From contig JAJNNC010000012.1 of NCBI GenBank assembly GCA_021730635.1, positions 124,001 to 188,000 of the forward strand: 64,000 nt of DNA, read 5' to 3'. Shown in pieces: positions 55,992 through 64,000 of this stretch (within the stretch, counting starts at the first letter, position 1; each line of letters opens with the position of its first letter). The notes under the pieces are model-generated. The model searched no databases and had not been told where the DNA came from. It saw only the letters and a list, made by a program, of their open reading frames with translations. This stretch comes from Catalimonadaceae bacterium JC749. GTDB taxonomy: Bacteria > Bacteroidota > Bacteroidia > Cytophagales > Cyclobacteriaceae. A program made the position numbers and the translations under genes.

Positions 55992-56597
55992 TCAACAGGC
56001 CATCGGAGGGGAGCATGCTGAGACTTCAGCCATACTCCATCCTTGTTAATCAATACTAAAAATCTATCCTGTAAAATCAGCCAGGGCGCAACCATCCTGG
56101 CCCGGGAGAGTGGCGCCCTGGTGTGAGCAGATCTTCACCTTTTGACCAAACGCAAGTGAGCGGTGTAGTCCTGTGACTGCATCGCTTTCTTTTTTTTAGT
56201 CCCGGCCAGCATTCCGGCTTAGTATATAAACTGAAGATTATATCGTTTTTATGCTATTCAATATTATATTTTAAGTATCTCTTATATCATGAAATAATTG
56301 GTGCCTTGACCATTTTTTTACAATAATTCTCTTTTCTATATTCAATCAAGCGTTGGACTGTGATCGGAGCGCATAACGCCCTGTGGCCTTGTTGTCTAAT
56401 TGGCAAATTGGATAGCAACTGAGCCCCATGTATATCAACCTATCCACCCATCCATATTTTTCATGGGTGACCCTGGTGACCTTCCTGAAAAGTGGCAACC
56501 CACTGATAGTTGGAAGCAGACGATAGAGAGAAAAATAATCCATGGTAAAATCTAACCTATCGCTGGCCTTCTGATGATTGGTGAACAAAAGTTAAAA
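55992..56597. other. Intergenic stretch with a strong hairpin
   Basis: No gene is seen. The main element is a stem CCAGGGCGC / GCGCCCTGG at 56081-56089 with 56113-56121, around a 23-base loop that itself can pair. It has no T tract, so it is not a standard terminator. The second half is AT-rich spacer. Confidence 0.45.
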
Positions 56598-58244
56598 ATG
56601 CTACTGATGAAAAATTTACTTTGGCAAGAGGTGGGGCTACCCGCATCGCACGTACTCACAGCACTCAGGGGACCCTTCCTGATGGTAAGCTTATTCCTTA
56701 TGTTTATGGTTACTTCCTGTCAAGACGAAGAAGACCCCGGTATAGAAGGATCTTGTCTGAACGTCCGCATTGAAAATGCTGAAAACTTAATTGGTGAATC
56801 AGGCGCGTCTCTTACCGATCCGCTGGAAGCCTTTGTCTACCGTGTGGAAGGTGGAAAAGAAGTACCGGTTTCCGGCGTGGAAGTTAGCTGGCAGGTCACC
56901 GGCGGCGGAGGCACAGTGAGTCAGCCAACGTCAACCACCGGCAGTAACGGGAGGGCCGCTATCCAGTGGTCTTTGGGTTCGGGTACAGACAACCGGCTGA
57001 CGGCCCGCATCGACAATAAGGTAAAACTGGCCTGCCAGGCAGTAGATGAAGCAGCAATAGACGCCACAGCGGTCAGTTTACAGCTGCAAGACATGGCCAT
57101 CACTCGCGTAGGAGCCAAAGATCCCGCCGGTAAAGTGATCACTTACCGGGCCGACCTGACTTTCAGTATCAGCCCCAGTGATTATAACCTGGCCGGTTAT
57201 ACCAAAATATTGAATTTGTCTTTTAACAGCCCGGGTAAATCCAGACAGGATGAACTGATCATAAATGAGATTAATGGCAACAAAGCAACGGTTCTCTATG
57301 AAGTATTTGCCGACTCTATGGCAGGCGTCGAGGGAGAAACAATACAGGCTACATTCAGGCTTCCTGACAATGATATTACCAGCGAACCTATACAAAAGGA
57401 AGTAAATTACCCTACCATCCAACTCGATTATACAGGTAATACCTTTAATGATGGATCCTACTGTAGAGATAATGAGTCTTTCGGGTTTTTTAGTGATACC
57501 AAAGAATTTAAAGCGAATTTCAAAAATATTGACCTGAATGCCTATGATTTTACCATTGAAGGGATTTATCTTTTTCCGGATGGAGACCGGATTCCCTACT
57601 CAGTGGCTGTAGATACAACCCAGTTGAATATAGCCTGGTGTACCACCCTGTTGGACGGAAGCAGCTACCGCTACGAGACAGCCAGATTAGTAGCGCGGAA
57701 AAAAGATTTATCAGACGTCATCTTTAGCAATGAAGTAGATACCGTCACCTTTCATCCGCTGGTCATTGAAGAATTAGTCATTCAGGATGTGGTGGAGAAT
57801 GGGTGTACCGATGGGAGTGTTTATTTTGGTTTTGATGTGGTCTTAGACAAGGACATCAGCCTGGCACTTGAAAATTTTGATCTGAAACTGTGGTACCTGG
57901 AAGATTCTATCTGGTGGTTCCGGGTCATGGACGAATCCAACAGCCGGATAGAGAACAATGTCTTATCAACCTATGTCTGTTTGGATGTAGCCCCTTCGGA
58001 AATAAAAGAAACCCCGGTTTATGTAGAATTGTACGAAAAAGGCGCTGACCAAAACCTAGATAAAATTGTGGCCGTCACGCCGCTGTTTACCCAGAAATTT
58101 AGCAGTCAGACCGGAGCCAGACTTAGAAAAGGTAACCAAAAACCGCATAAGGTAAGGGAAAACCTGAGGCTGCCGCAAGGAGCCACCCCTTCCAGAGTTC
58201 ATCAAAATGAATCTTCTTCAGCTATAAATCCATGGAAACCATGA
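56598..58244 (+). CDS. Lipoprotein with Ig-like domain
   Basis: A 548-residue protein. The ATG at 56598, after AAAAGTTAAAA, is chosen among several close starts. An unusually long N-terminal segment precedes a hydrophobic stretch and the lipobox MVTSCQDEED. A bacterial Ig-like (Big_1 type) domain follows (VSGVEVSWQVTGGGGTVSQPTSTTGSNGRAAIQW), then beta-rich domains without a clear family. The last 50 residues are basic and rich in Lys, Arg, Asn and Gln. The next gene overlaps its stop by ATGA. It may be a surface adhesin or an envelope structural protein. Confidence 0.75.
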   Translation: MLLMKNLLWQEVGLPASHVLTALRGPFLMVSLFLMFMVTSCQDEEDPGIEGSCLNVRIENAENLIGESGASLTDPLEAFVYRVEGGKEVPVSGVEVSWQVTGGGGTVSQPTSTTGSNGRAAIQWSLGSGTDNRLTARIDNKVKLACQAVDEAAIDATAVSLQLQDMAITRVGAKDPAGKVITYRADLTFSISPSDYNLAGYTKILNLSFNSPGKSRQDELIINEINGNKATVLYEVFADSMAGVEGETIQATFRLPDNDITSEPIQKEVNYPTIQLDYTGNTFNDGSYCRDNESFGFFSDTKEFKANFKNIDLNAYDFTIEGIYLFPDGDRIPYSVAVDTTQLNIAWCTTLLDGSSYRYETARLVARKKDLSDVIFSNEVDTVTFHPLVIEELVIQDVVENGCTDGSVYFGFDVVLDKDISLALENFDLKLWYLEDSIWWFRVMDESNSRIENNVLSTYVCLDVAPSEIKETPVYVELYEKGADQNLDKIVAVTPLFTQKFSSQTGARLRKGNQKPHKVRENLRLPQGATPSRVHQNESSSAINPWKP

Positions 58245-58831
58245 AAAAACTATTGCTATTCGCCTTCTCCCTGATCAGTTTCTATAGCTATGCCCAGGAA
58301 ACAGGGTCCGGAACCTTTGAAATCGGTGTCAAAGCAGGCCTTAACGCTGCTGATTTTGGTCAGGACTTTCAAACCAATAATCTTCTGCTGGGAGGGCATG
58401 CAGGTGTGGTGGTCGGGATGGTTCTGAACAATAACTTTGATGTGCAACTGGAGGGGTTATATTCCATGCAGGGGGCCAAATTCAGCAGAAACGGGCTGGA
58501 CTATACGGAAAAACTCAATTATGTCAGCATTCCCTTGCTGGTAAAGCTTTATGTGGGTCAGGGTTTTTCATTTCACATAGGCCCTCAGTTCAGTTGGTTG
58601 CTGAATGCCACCCGTAGTGGCGGAGAAGGCGGAGACCTGGATATCAAAGAAGAATATGAACCATATGATGCGGGCTTTTGTGTCGGATTTTCTTACCTGC
58701 TGCTCAGCGACGTTAGCTTTGGCGCCCGTTATTCCACCAGTCTTATAGACATTGATGGAGCCGTCACTCCTGGTTTTACCCAAACCAACAACGTCATCCA
58801 GCTATCCATCGGGTATCTTTTAATAAAATAA
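58241..58831 (+). CDS. Outer-membrane beta-barrel protein
   Basis: A 196-residue protein of the PorT-like or outer-membrane beta-barrel family (OMP_b-brl_2). A signal peptide ends SYAQ near residue 19. The remainder is strands with alternating hydrophobic residues, such as FEIGVKAGLNAADF, DVQLEGLYSMQG and VSIPLLVKLYVG. The start codon overlaps the stop of the lipoprotein gene by four bases, so they are co-translated. The partner lipoprotein and barrel may act as one envelope unit. Confidence 0.85.
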   Translation: MKKLLLFAFSLISFYSYAQETGSGTFEIGVKAGLNAADFGQDFQTNNLLLGGHAGVVVGMVLNNNFDVQLEGLYSMQGAKFSRNGLDYTEKLNYVSIPLLVKLYVGQGFSFHIGPQFSWLLNATRSGGEGGDLDIKEEYEPYDAGFCVGFSYLLLSDVSFGARYSTSLIDIDGAVTPGFTQTNNVIQLSIGYLLIK

Positions 58832-58898
58832 TACTGCTTCAGCGGTGACATTTCAGACAAACAGGCAACACACTACCATGACACTAACCTGATAGGCT

Positions 58899-60692
58899 AT
58901 GAGAGCACTTGAAAAAGGCTTTGAAATATCCGGAAGATATCAACTGATAGAAAAATTGGGAAGAGGGGGCTTTTCAGAAGTATGGAAAGCCATAGATATG
59001 ATGGCAGACGAGATTGAACTGGCTATCAAAATCTTTGCCCCTGTGCAGGGCTTAGACAACAACGGCATTTCTCTTTTCAGAAAAGAGTTTTCGCTGGTAG
59101 CCCGTATTTCAAATCCTTATCTGTTGAAAGCAACACATTTTGATGTGTTCGAAGGGTCTCCCTATCTGATCATGCCACTTTGCCAGCAGGGCTCGCTTTC
59201 CCATCAGTTGTTTCAGAGAGGTACCTTTCATGAAAAGCAGATAGCTGAAGTGTTGTATCCCATTGCCAGTGCCTTAGACTATCTTCACTCGAGAGAACCG
59301 GAAATTTTACATCAGGATATCAAGCCGGATAATATCCTGCTGGATGACGATGGCAACTATCTGCTGGCCGATTTTGGGATCAGCAGTCGATTTCGCAATA
59401 CGGTGCGCCGGACAGGTTTCTCTTCCAGTGCCCTAACCATCGCCTATGCGCCTCCGGAAAGGTTCAGCAGCCGACCGGTGTGTTTCAAAGCCAGCGACAT
59501 ATTTTCACTGGGCGTGGTTTTGTTTGAGCTGGCAGATGGTGATGTGCCGTGGATGAGCAACGGAGGACTGGCCTTGAAGAAGGGAGCGGAGATTCCTGAG
59601 TTACCGGAAGGTTTTAGCCGGGAGTTGAACACTATCATCCGGCAATGTATGGCCCTGGAGCCAGAGGACCGGCCTACTGCCGCCCAATTGAAACAGTATG
59701 CCCAGCAGTATCTGACATCCGGCCGCTGGCCTGTTGCCTTGCCTGACACCCAGGAGCCTGTTATAGCGTATCCAACGCCGGAAGCTGCTTACCGTGATAC
59801 GGTCTTTCTCAGCGAACCGGAGCGGGCAATGCCAGTCAGTCGGCCCAAAAATCGTGTAGGGATCGTTGTGTTACTCCTTCTTCTGTTAGGCATGGGCCTG
59901 TTTTTCTATTTCAACACACCGGGAGACAAGGCAGAACAGGAGCAGACGGCCTGGATACCGTCTTCCCCACAGGATAGCCTGGCGACACAGTCCCTGGCCG
60001 ATAGGGAGCCGGAAGAAAAGGTAGAAACAACTTCCGTCACGATGGAAGCTGGTTTAGAGCACGAAGGAAACAGGCAGCCAGACCCTGTTTCTGACAAAAA
60101 TGAAGCGGGGAACCCTAAAAATACAGCAACAAAAAAAACGGAAGTAGCTTCTCTGGACGAGCATAGAGAAGCCATCCCTCCAAAGCGTTCACCGGAGGTT
60201 TCTTCTATCTCTGAAAACAAAACTGCTTTGGAAGAGAGAGGGGACAACCCCGGAACCGCAGAAGCTGTGGATTCTACCAAGGCAACGATCGAGGAAGAGC
60301 AGCCCGATCAGACAACGATCCCGGAAAATATAGCGGAAGAAAGTGTAGAAGAGAAAGAAGAAGAAAAACCTTCCATTCCTTCTAAAGAAATCATCAAGGC
60401 TTCGGCCTCCGCAGCGGTGGCGACCCTACGTTTTGAGAGACTGATCCAAAGAGGGATTAATCCGGATATCCGGATCAGCATCAACGGAGAGGAAGTCACC
60501 ACCTTAGACAAGTATACAACCGACTTTCATTTTCCGGTGATGAAAGGAGACGAAAAACTGGCCATCGCAATTTTTAAGGGCAATGCCAGAAAAGCCGCAG
60601 ACGCCCTGGAACTCACCGTCAGGGAAGGGGAGGAATATGTGTATAGCATTGAATTTGATAACCGGCAGAACCCACGATTGAACCTGAAATAA
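58899..60692 (+). CDS. Membrane Ser/Thr protein kinase
   Basis: A 597-residue kinase. The Hanks-type domain runs from about residue 14 to 265: glycine loop LGRGGFSEVW (20-29), Lys44, Glu63 and catalytic loop HQDIKPDN with Asp140 (HQD instead of HRD), then DFG at 158-160. The Arg-to-Gln change in HRD suggests activation that does not need activation-loop phosphorylation. One membrane segment is at about 308-328 (GIVVLLLLLLGMGLFFYF), followed by a Glu/Pro-rich linker and a C-terminal domain of about 90 residues outside. It is the first gene of a phospho-signalling cluster with an FHA protein and a PP2C phosphatase. Confidence 0.92.
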   Translation: MRALEKGFEISGRYQLIEKLGRGGFSEVWKAIDMMADEIELAIKIFAPVQGLDNNGISLFRKEFSLVARISNPYLLKATHFDVFEGSPYLIMPLCQQGSLSHQLFQRGTFHEKQIAEVLYPIASALDYLHSREPEILHQDIKPDNILLDDDGNYLLADFGISSRFRNTVRRTGFSSSALTIAYAPPERFSSRPVCFKASDIFSLGVVLFELADGDVPWMSNGGLALKKGAEIPELPEGFSRELNTIIRQCMALEPEDRPTAAQLKQYAQQYLTSGRWPVALPDTQEPVIAYPTPEAAYRDTVFLSEPERAMPVSRPKNRVGIVVLLLLLLGMGLFFYFNTPGDKAEQEQTAWIPSSPQDSLATQSLADREPEEKVETTSVTMEAGLEHEGNRQPDPVSDKNEAGNPKNTATKKTEVASLDEHREAIPPKRSPEVSSISENKTALEERGDNPGTAEAVDSTKATIEEEQPDQTTIPENIAEESVEEKEEEKPSIPSKEIIKASASAAVATLRFERLIQRGINPDIRISINGEEVTTLDKYTTDFHFPVMKGDEKLAIAIFKGNARKAADALELTVREGEEYVYSIEFDNRQNPRLNLK

Positions 60693-60775
60693 AATCAGCC
60701 TGCAGGTGGTGACATTTACAAAATGTGGCAACCTCAGAGAAAATAATGTTTCGTACTATCAAAAAATAAACGATC

Positions 60776-62401
60776 ATGGCACGACAAACAATGAAACAGC
60801 AAAGTGCTTCCAAAACAATGGCCACCGGATTACGCGTTTTGGGTGGCACCAATGTACCCGTGTATACCTTACAGCACCTTACCCCTACTCAAAAGCACAG
60901 TGTGGGTGAACATGAGAAAATTGTCATCCCTTACATTGAACTGGGAAGAAGCAGTTCCTGTGCTGTTTCTTTCGGTGATGATTGCAGCACCGTTAGCCGC
61001 AAGCACGCTGCTATTTACCGGGAAGGCAATGAGGTCATCTTGAAAAACCTGTCTACCTCTAATCCCACCCTGGTGAATGGCAAAGATGTGACAGGGGAGT
61101 GGCATCTGAACAATGGTGACGAAATTCAATTGTCGCTGGAAGGCCCTAAAATGCTGTTCAATATCTCCTCTACCGGTACAGCCAAGATGGGTTTTACCAA
61201 CCGCATGAACCTGGTGGTACAACAGGCTGTCAAACCCTATAAAAACTATCTGATGATGATGTGCGTAGCCATCGTCATTCTGATGGCAGGTTCAGGATTT
61301 TTTATCAACCAGTTATCCGGCGATTTGGAAAAGACGACCGTCGATCTGCAGGCGGCACAAAACGACTTGAATAACACCAAAGGACAGCTGGTTACGATGC
61401 AGGCGGATATCCAATCGAAGGAAGAGAAATTGCAGGAAATGCAGGATCAGGATGATCAGAACATTGCGCTGATAGAACAGACGAAGAAAGAACTGGCCAG
61501 CCTTAAAAATCAGTTCAAAACAGTGAAAGACAAGAACGACTCTCTGGCTATTCTGGTCAATGGAGACAACAGTCCGGGAGGGATATCATCAGCGGCATTT
61601 GCAGGCGGGAAGCCAGGAGGTGTCAATAATCCGGCCGGAATCATCAAACCCTTTGAAGCCAGCATTTATTTTCTGGAAACCCGGGTATATTTATTCAGTA
61701 AGAAAGGGACAGACTTTATTTCTTCTAGCACAGGTACTGGTTTTTTGCTGGATGATGGAAGATTTGTCACAGCCCGGCATTGTGTAGAACCCTGGTTCTT
61801 TATACAAAGCGGACAAGATTCTGCGCTGAATATCATTGATCACAATATTGAAATTGACAATGAATCAAAAGTGATAGCAGAAATCAAAGCTATATCGGAT
61901 GACGGCTTAAAGACGTTTACCTTTACCAACAGAGATTTTGAGATTGATCGAAGCAAAGACGAGATCACGAACAACAAAACCAATAAAATAATAGAAATAG
62001 GGCAGGTTAAAATGGAACCTGGAAGCTACGACATCAAGACATCTCCCATGTTCAACGATTGGGCCTACACGCAAACCAATACCAAAGGGGTGATAGAAGC
62101 GGGCAGTGACTTAAGCAAAAATCTGGTGAAAGGGTCTAAGCTGTACACCTTAGGATATCCAAGGGGTGACTTATACCAATCCAATGCGCACAACAGAGAG
62201 CCTATTTTCAGCGAAAATATGGTAGCGCAAACAGGCCTGACCAATAAAATGATTCATATTTCTAATGCCAGCATTGATCATGGCAATTCGGGCGGTCCTG
62301 CCTTCGCTTTCAACGAAAAAGGAAAACCCGTAGTGGTAGGCATCGTTTCCTGGGGTACCAGCAAACACGGAGGATTTGTTCCCATATCCTCTCTGAAATA
62401 A
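60776..62401 (+). CDS. FHA-transmembrane-trypsin fusion
   Basis: A 541-residue protein. An FHA domain for phospho-Thr binding is at about residues 45-130 with Arg58, the SRKH motif at 74-77 and Asn101. A membrane segment follows at about 157-178, then a coiled coil (about 180-260, KTTVDLQAAQNDLNNTK). The C-terminal half is a trypsin-like serine protease outside the membrane with the triad His335 (TARHCV), Asp428 (FNDWAY) and Ser505 (HGNSGGPAF). The FHA domain should bind phosphorylated partners inside the cell while the protease acts outside, which links kinase signalling to proteolysis. Confidence 0.9.
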   Translation: MARQTMKQQSASKTMATGLRVLGGTNVPVYTLQHLTPTQKHSVGEHEKIVIPYIELGRSSSCAVSFGDDCSTVSRKHAAIYREGNEVILKNLSTSNPTLVNGKDVTGEWHLNNGDEIQLSLEGPKMLFNISSTGTAKMGFTNRMNLVVQQAVKPYKNYLMMMCVAIVILMAGSGFFINQLSGDLEKTTVDLQAAQNDLNNTKGQLVTMQADIQSKEEKLQEMQDQDDQNIALIEQTKKELASLKNQFKTVKDKNDSLAILVNGDNSPGGISSAAFAGGKPGGVNNPAGIIKPFEASIYFLETRVYLFSKKGTDFISSSTGTGFLLDDGRFVTARHCVEPWFFIQSGQDSALNIIDHNIEIDNESKVIAEIKAISDDGLKTFTFTNRDFEIDRSKDEITNNKTNKIIEIGQVKMEPGSYDIKTSPMFNDWAYTQTNTKGVIEAGSDLSKNLVKGSKLYTLGYPRGDLYQSNAHNREPIFSENMVAQTGLTNKMIHISNASIDHGNSGGPAFAFNEKGKPVVVGIVSWGTSKHGGFVPISSLK

Positions 62402-62425
62402 TCAACCAAAAGAAGCCAGTCAGCC

Positions 62426-63280
62426 ATGAGGTATCTCAGCACTTTTCGGACATGGACTTTCATGATCGTGTTGCACCTGACAGGCAACACCTTACTCTGG
62501 GCGCAGGAGGCGCAATGGGTTAGCCCCTCCAGGGGAGTCATTGCAACAGGCATACCCACCCAGGTTTTTGACAGTGTCTTTTATTTTATCCGGCAGGAAT
62601 ACGTGTTGCAATCTAACACCGGCGACGAATATGTAGGAGAAGAAGGCGACTTCTTTGGTAAAATGTGGGGCATTGGCATCAAAGATCATCATGGTCTTAT
62701 CTGGACGGCAAAGTCTGTTCTCAACCCCTGGATGACAGATTCTTCGATGAGTGTGGGTAAAGATACGCTGACACCGGTAAGAAGCAAAGGGACCTACAGA
62801 CACTTTGAAGAAGACACTTTCCATGATTTACCCCTTATCGTTGATACAGCTTCCTATGCCGGTTACTATTTTGACCAGTCCCTGCAAAAGGGCGTGCCAA
62901 GCCAGTCCGGCGAAAGGTCAGCAAGAGGTGTTTTGGTGATGGCGCATTCTTTACGCCGGGAACTGAATGATGATGCGGAATTACATGTAACGGTCTACCA
63001 CCTCGAGCCGGGCTGGGAGGCTGAAGGAAAGCCTACGCAGATTACCTTTGAAGCCTCTTTGGGCCGACCTGTAGGTGGGGGCTATTTCAAAGAAGACATA
63101 CAGACCGGGCAGTTGACTTATACACTCACAGCGATCTGTTACCAGCACGGCGAGCAATGGTTCCTGGAGAGCCTGCCCGCCGTAGATCAGAAAAAGCTGA
63201 CGGCAGGGACCAGGAAAGCAGAGCGGGAGAAAAAAGAAAAAATACGCAATAACCGAGGTATCTTGCAACAGCAACCTTGA
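62426..63280 (+). CDS. Secreted protein in the kinase cluster, unknown
   Basis: A 284-residue protein. A signal peptide (ending LLWAQ near residue 26) is followed by a beta-rich domain (FDSVFYFIRQEYVL, DHHGLIWTAKSVLNP, SARGVLVMAHSLRRELNDDAELHVTVYHLEPGW). The C-terminus is basic (KAEREKKEKIRNNRG). No family is recognised. It lies between the protease and phosphatase genes with spacings of about 24 bases each, so it is part of the same transcript. Confidence 0.75.
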   Translation: MRYLSTFRTWTFMIVLHLTGNTLLWAQEAQWVSPSRGVIATGIPTQVFDSVFYFIRQEYVLQSNTGDEYVGEEGDFFGKMWGIGIKDHHGLIWTAKSVLNPWMTDSSMSVGKDTLTPVRSKGTYRHFEEDTFHDLPLIVDTASYAGYYFDQSLQKGVPSQSGERSARGVLVMAHSLRRELNDDAELHVTVYHLEPGWEAEGKPTQITFEASLGRPVGGGYFKEDIQTGQLTYTLTAICYQHGEQWFLESLPAVDQKKLTAGTRKAEREKKEKIRNNRGILQQQP

Positions 63281-63304
63281 GGCACCTTTTAGCATTTATT
63301 TGGC

Positions 63305-64000
63305 ATGGAGCAGAAAAAAAGTAAAATAGTACTGGCAGGCAGAACAGATGTGGGCTGTGTCCGGGATCACAACGAAGATAACTTTCACATCGCCTCTGAT
63401 ATCGCCGGGGAAAACTGGACCTTCAATACAGAGGATATTGAAGTAGGAGAGAAAGGCTGTCTGCTCATGGTGGCCGATGGCATGGGAGGCACCAATGCGG
63501 GAGAAGTAGCTTCCGAAATGGCTGTCAATAGCGTCATCCAGGCCTTCAAAAAAATGAAGGCCGTTCCGAAAAGCGACAGGCAGATCCTGGATTTTCTTCA
63601 GAAAGCATTGGTACAGGCCAGTGCGGACATTGTGGCGCATGCCAGCAAAAACACCTCGTGTGAGGGGATGGGTACCACGGCGGTGCTCGCCTGGATCGTA
63701 AATCATCAGGTGTATGTGGCTTGGTCCGGCGATAGCCGCTTATACAAAACCAGTCGGGAGGGCGACCTACAGTGTATAACCCGTGATCATTCCCTGGTTT
63801 GGGAAATGGTCATGCAGGGGCATATGTCGCCGGAAGAAGCCAGAACACATCCGGAGAGCAATATCATTACCCAGAACCTGGGCGATCCGTTCCGTAAGCC
63901 CGAACCGGATACAGCGGTATTTCCCTTACGGCAGGGCGATAGAATACTGCTTTGTTCCGACGGACTGAACGGGGAGTTACCAGATGAAGCCATTGACCAG
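63305..64000 (+). CDS. PP2C protein phosphatase (partial)
   Basis: The frame opens at an ATG at 63305 and continues past the window edge; 232 codons are seen. PP2C motifs are complete so far: VRDHNEDNF (Asp metal ligand), MVADGMGGTNAGEVAS, GDSRLY and LLCSDGLNGEL. It removes phosphate from Ser or Thr and should oppose the kinase three genes upstream. The protein is probably 250-280 residues or longer. Confidence 0.93.
   Translation, partial: MEQKKSKIVLAGRTDVGCVRDHNEDNFHIASDIAGENWTFNTEDIEVGEKGCLLMVADGMGGTNAGEVASEMAVNSVIQAFKKMKAVPKSDRQILDFLQKALVQASADIVAHASKNTSCEGMGTTAVLAWIVNHQVYVAWSGDSRLYKTSREGDLQCITRDHSLVWEMVMQGHMSPEEARTHPESNIITQNLGDPFRKPEPDTAVFPLRQGDRILLCSDGLNGELPDEAIDQ

Noticed and set aside
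1-64000. CRISPR arrays and tRNA genes
   Set aside because: No regularly spaced direct repeats with unique spacers and no cloverleaf candidates were found by eye.

Overview
The window is a piece of a Bacteroidota chromosome, most likely of the order Cytophagales. The evidence is two SusC/SusD outer-membrane uptake pairs, lipoproteins with Bacteroidota-type signal sequences, A-rich translation start regions, promoters of the TTTG / TAnnTTTG type, and genes such as an OstA-like LPS protein next to tilS. I see no rRNA, tRNA, CRISPR array or intact insertion sequence. The genus is not identified from sequence.

Layout. 1-5.2 kb is ordinary core: a partial secreted protein, an OstA/LptA-like protein, tilS, a cyclic-nucleotide-binding protein and mdh, closed by a terminator. 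5.7-8.4 kb is a lipoprotein glycoside hydrolase of family 3 with a PA14 insert. 8.9-25.7 kb is the most unusual part: a tightly spaced same-strand block of nine genes. It holds a peptidoglycan-binding protein, six very large signal-less proteins of which at least five are clear paralogs (one with a long Gly-Thr linker), a protein with a caspase-like His/Cys pattern, and a small protein. I cannot assign this block to any named system, and it is the best candidate for an undescribed one. 25.8-34.3 kb holds a GT9 glycosyltransferase, a His-rich TonB receptor with its partner lipoprotein under shared palindromic operators, a methyltransferase, a DUF115-like protein, a repeat-rich lipoprotein and a TetR regulator.

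34.5-40.9 kb is SusC/SusD plus a secreted alkaline-phosphatase-superfamily enzyme, divergent from tetR. 41-43.2 kb is a small accessory patch: an AT-rich HEPN-like gene and an Xre/RES toxin-antitoxin pair. 43.2-47.4 kb is a sulfur (persulfide/thiosulfate) module: two YeeE-type membrane proteins, a metallo-beta-lactamase/rhodanese protein, a TauE exporter and a Crp/Fnr regulator. Two identical 20-bp sites there sit at the class II activator position. 48.2-54.4 kb is a second SusC/SusD pair with a phospholipase-C-like enzyme, preceded by four 11-bp direct repeats arranged like a PHO box, which suggests a phosphate-scavenging locus. Two direct copies of a hairpin-bearing dispersed repeat (41.0 and 54.8 kb) bracket this accessory stretch.

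55.2-64 kb holds two lipoproteins, a beta-barrel protein and a phospho-signalling cluster: a membrane Ser/Thr kinase, an FHA-transmembrane-trypsin fusion, a secreted protein of unknown role and a PP2C phosphatase cut by the window edge.
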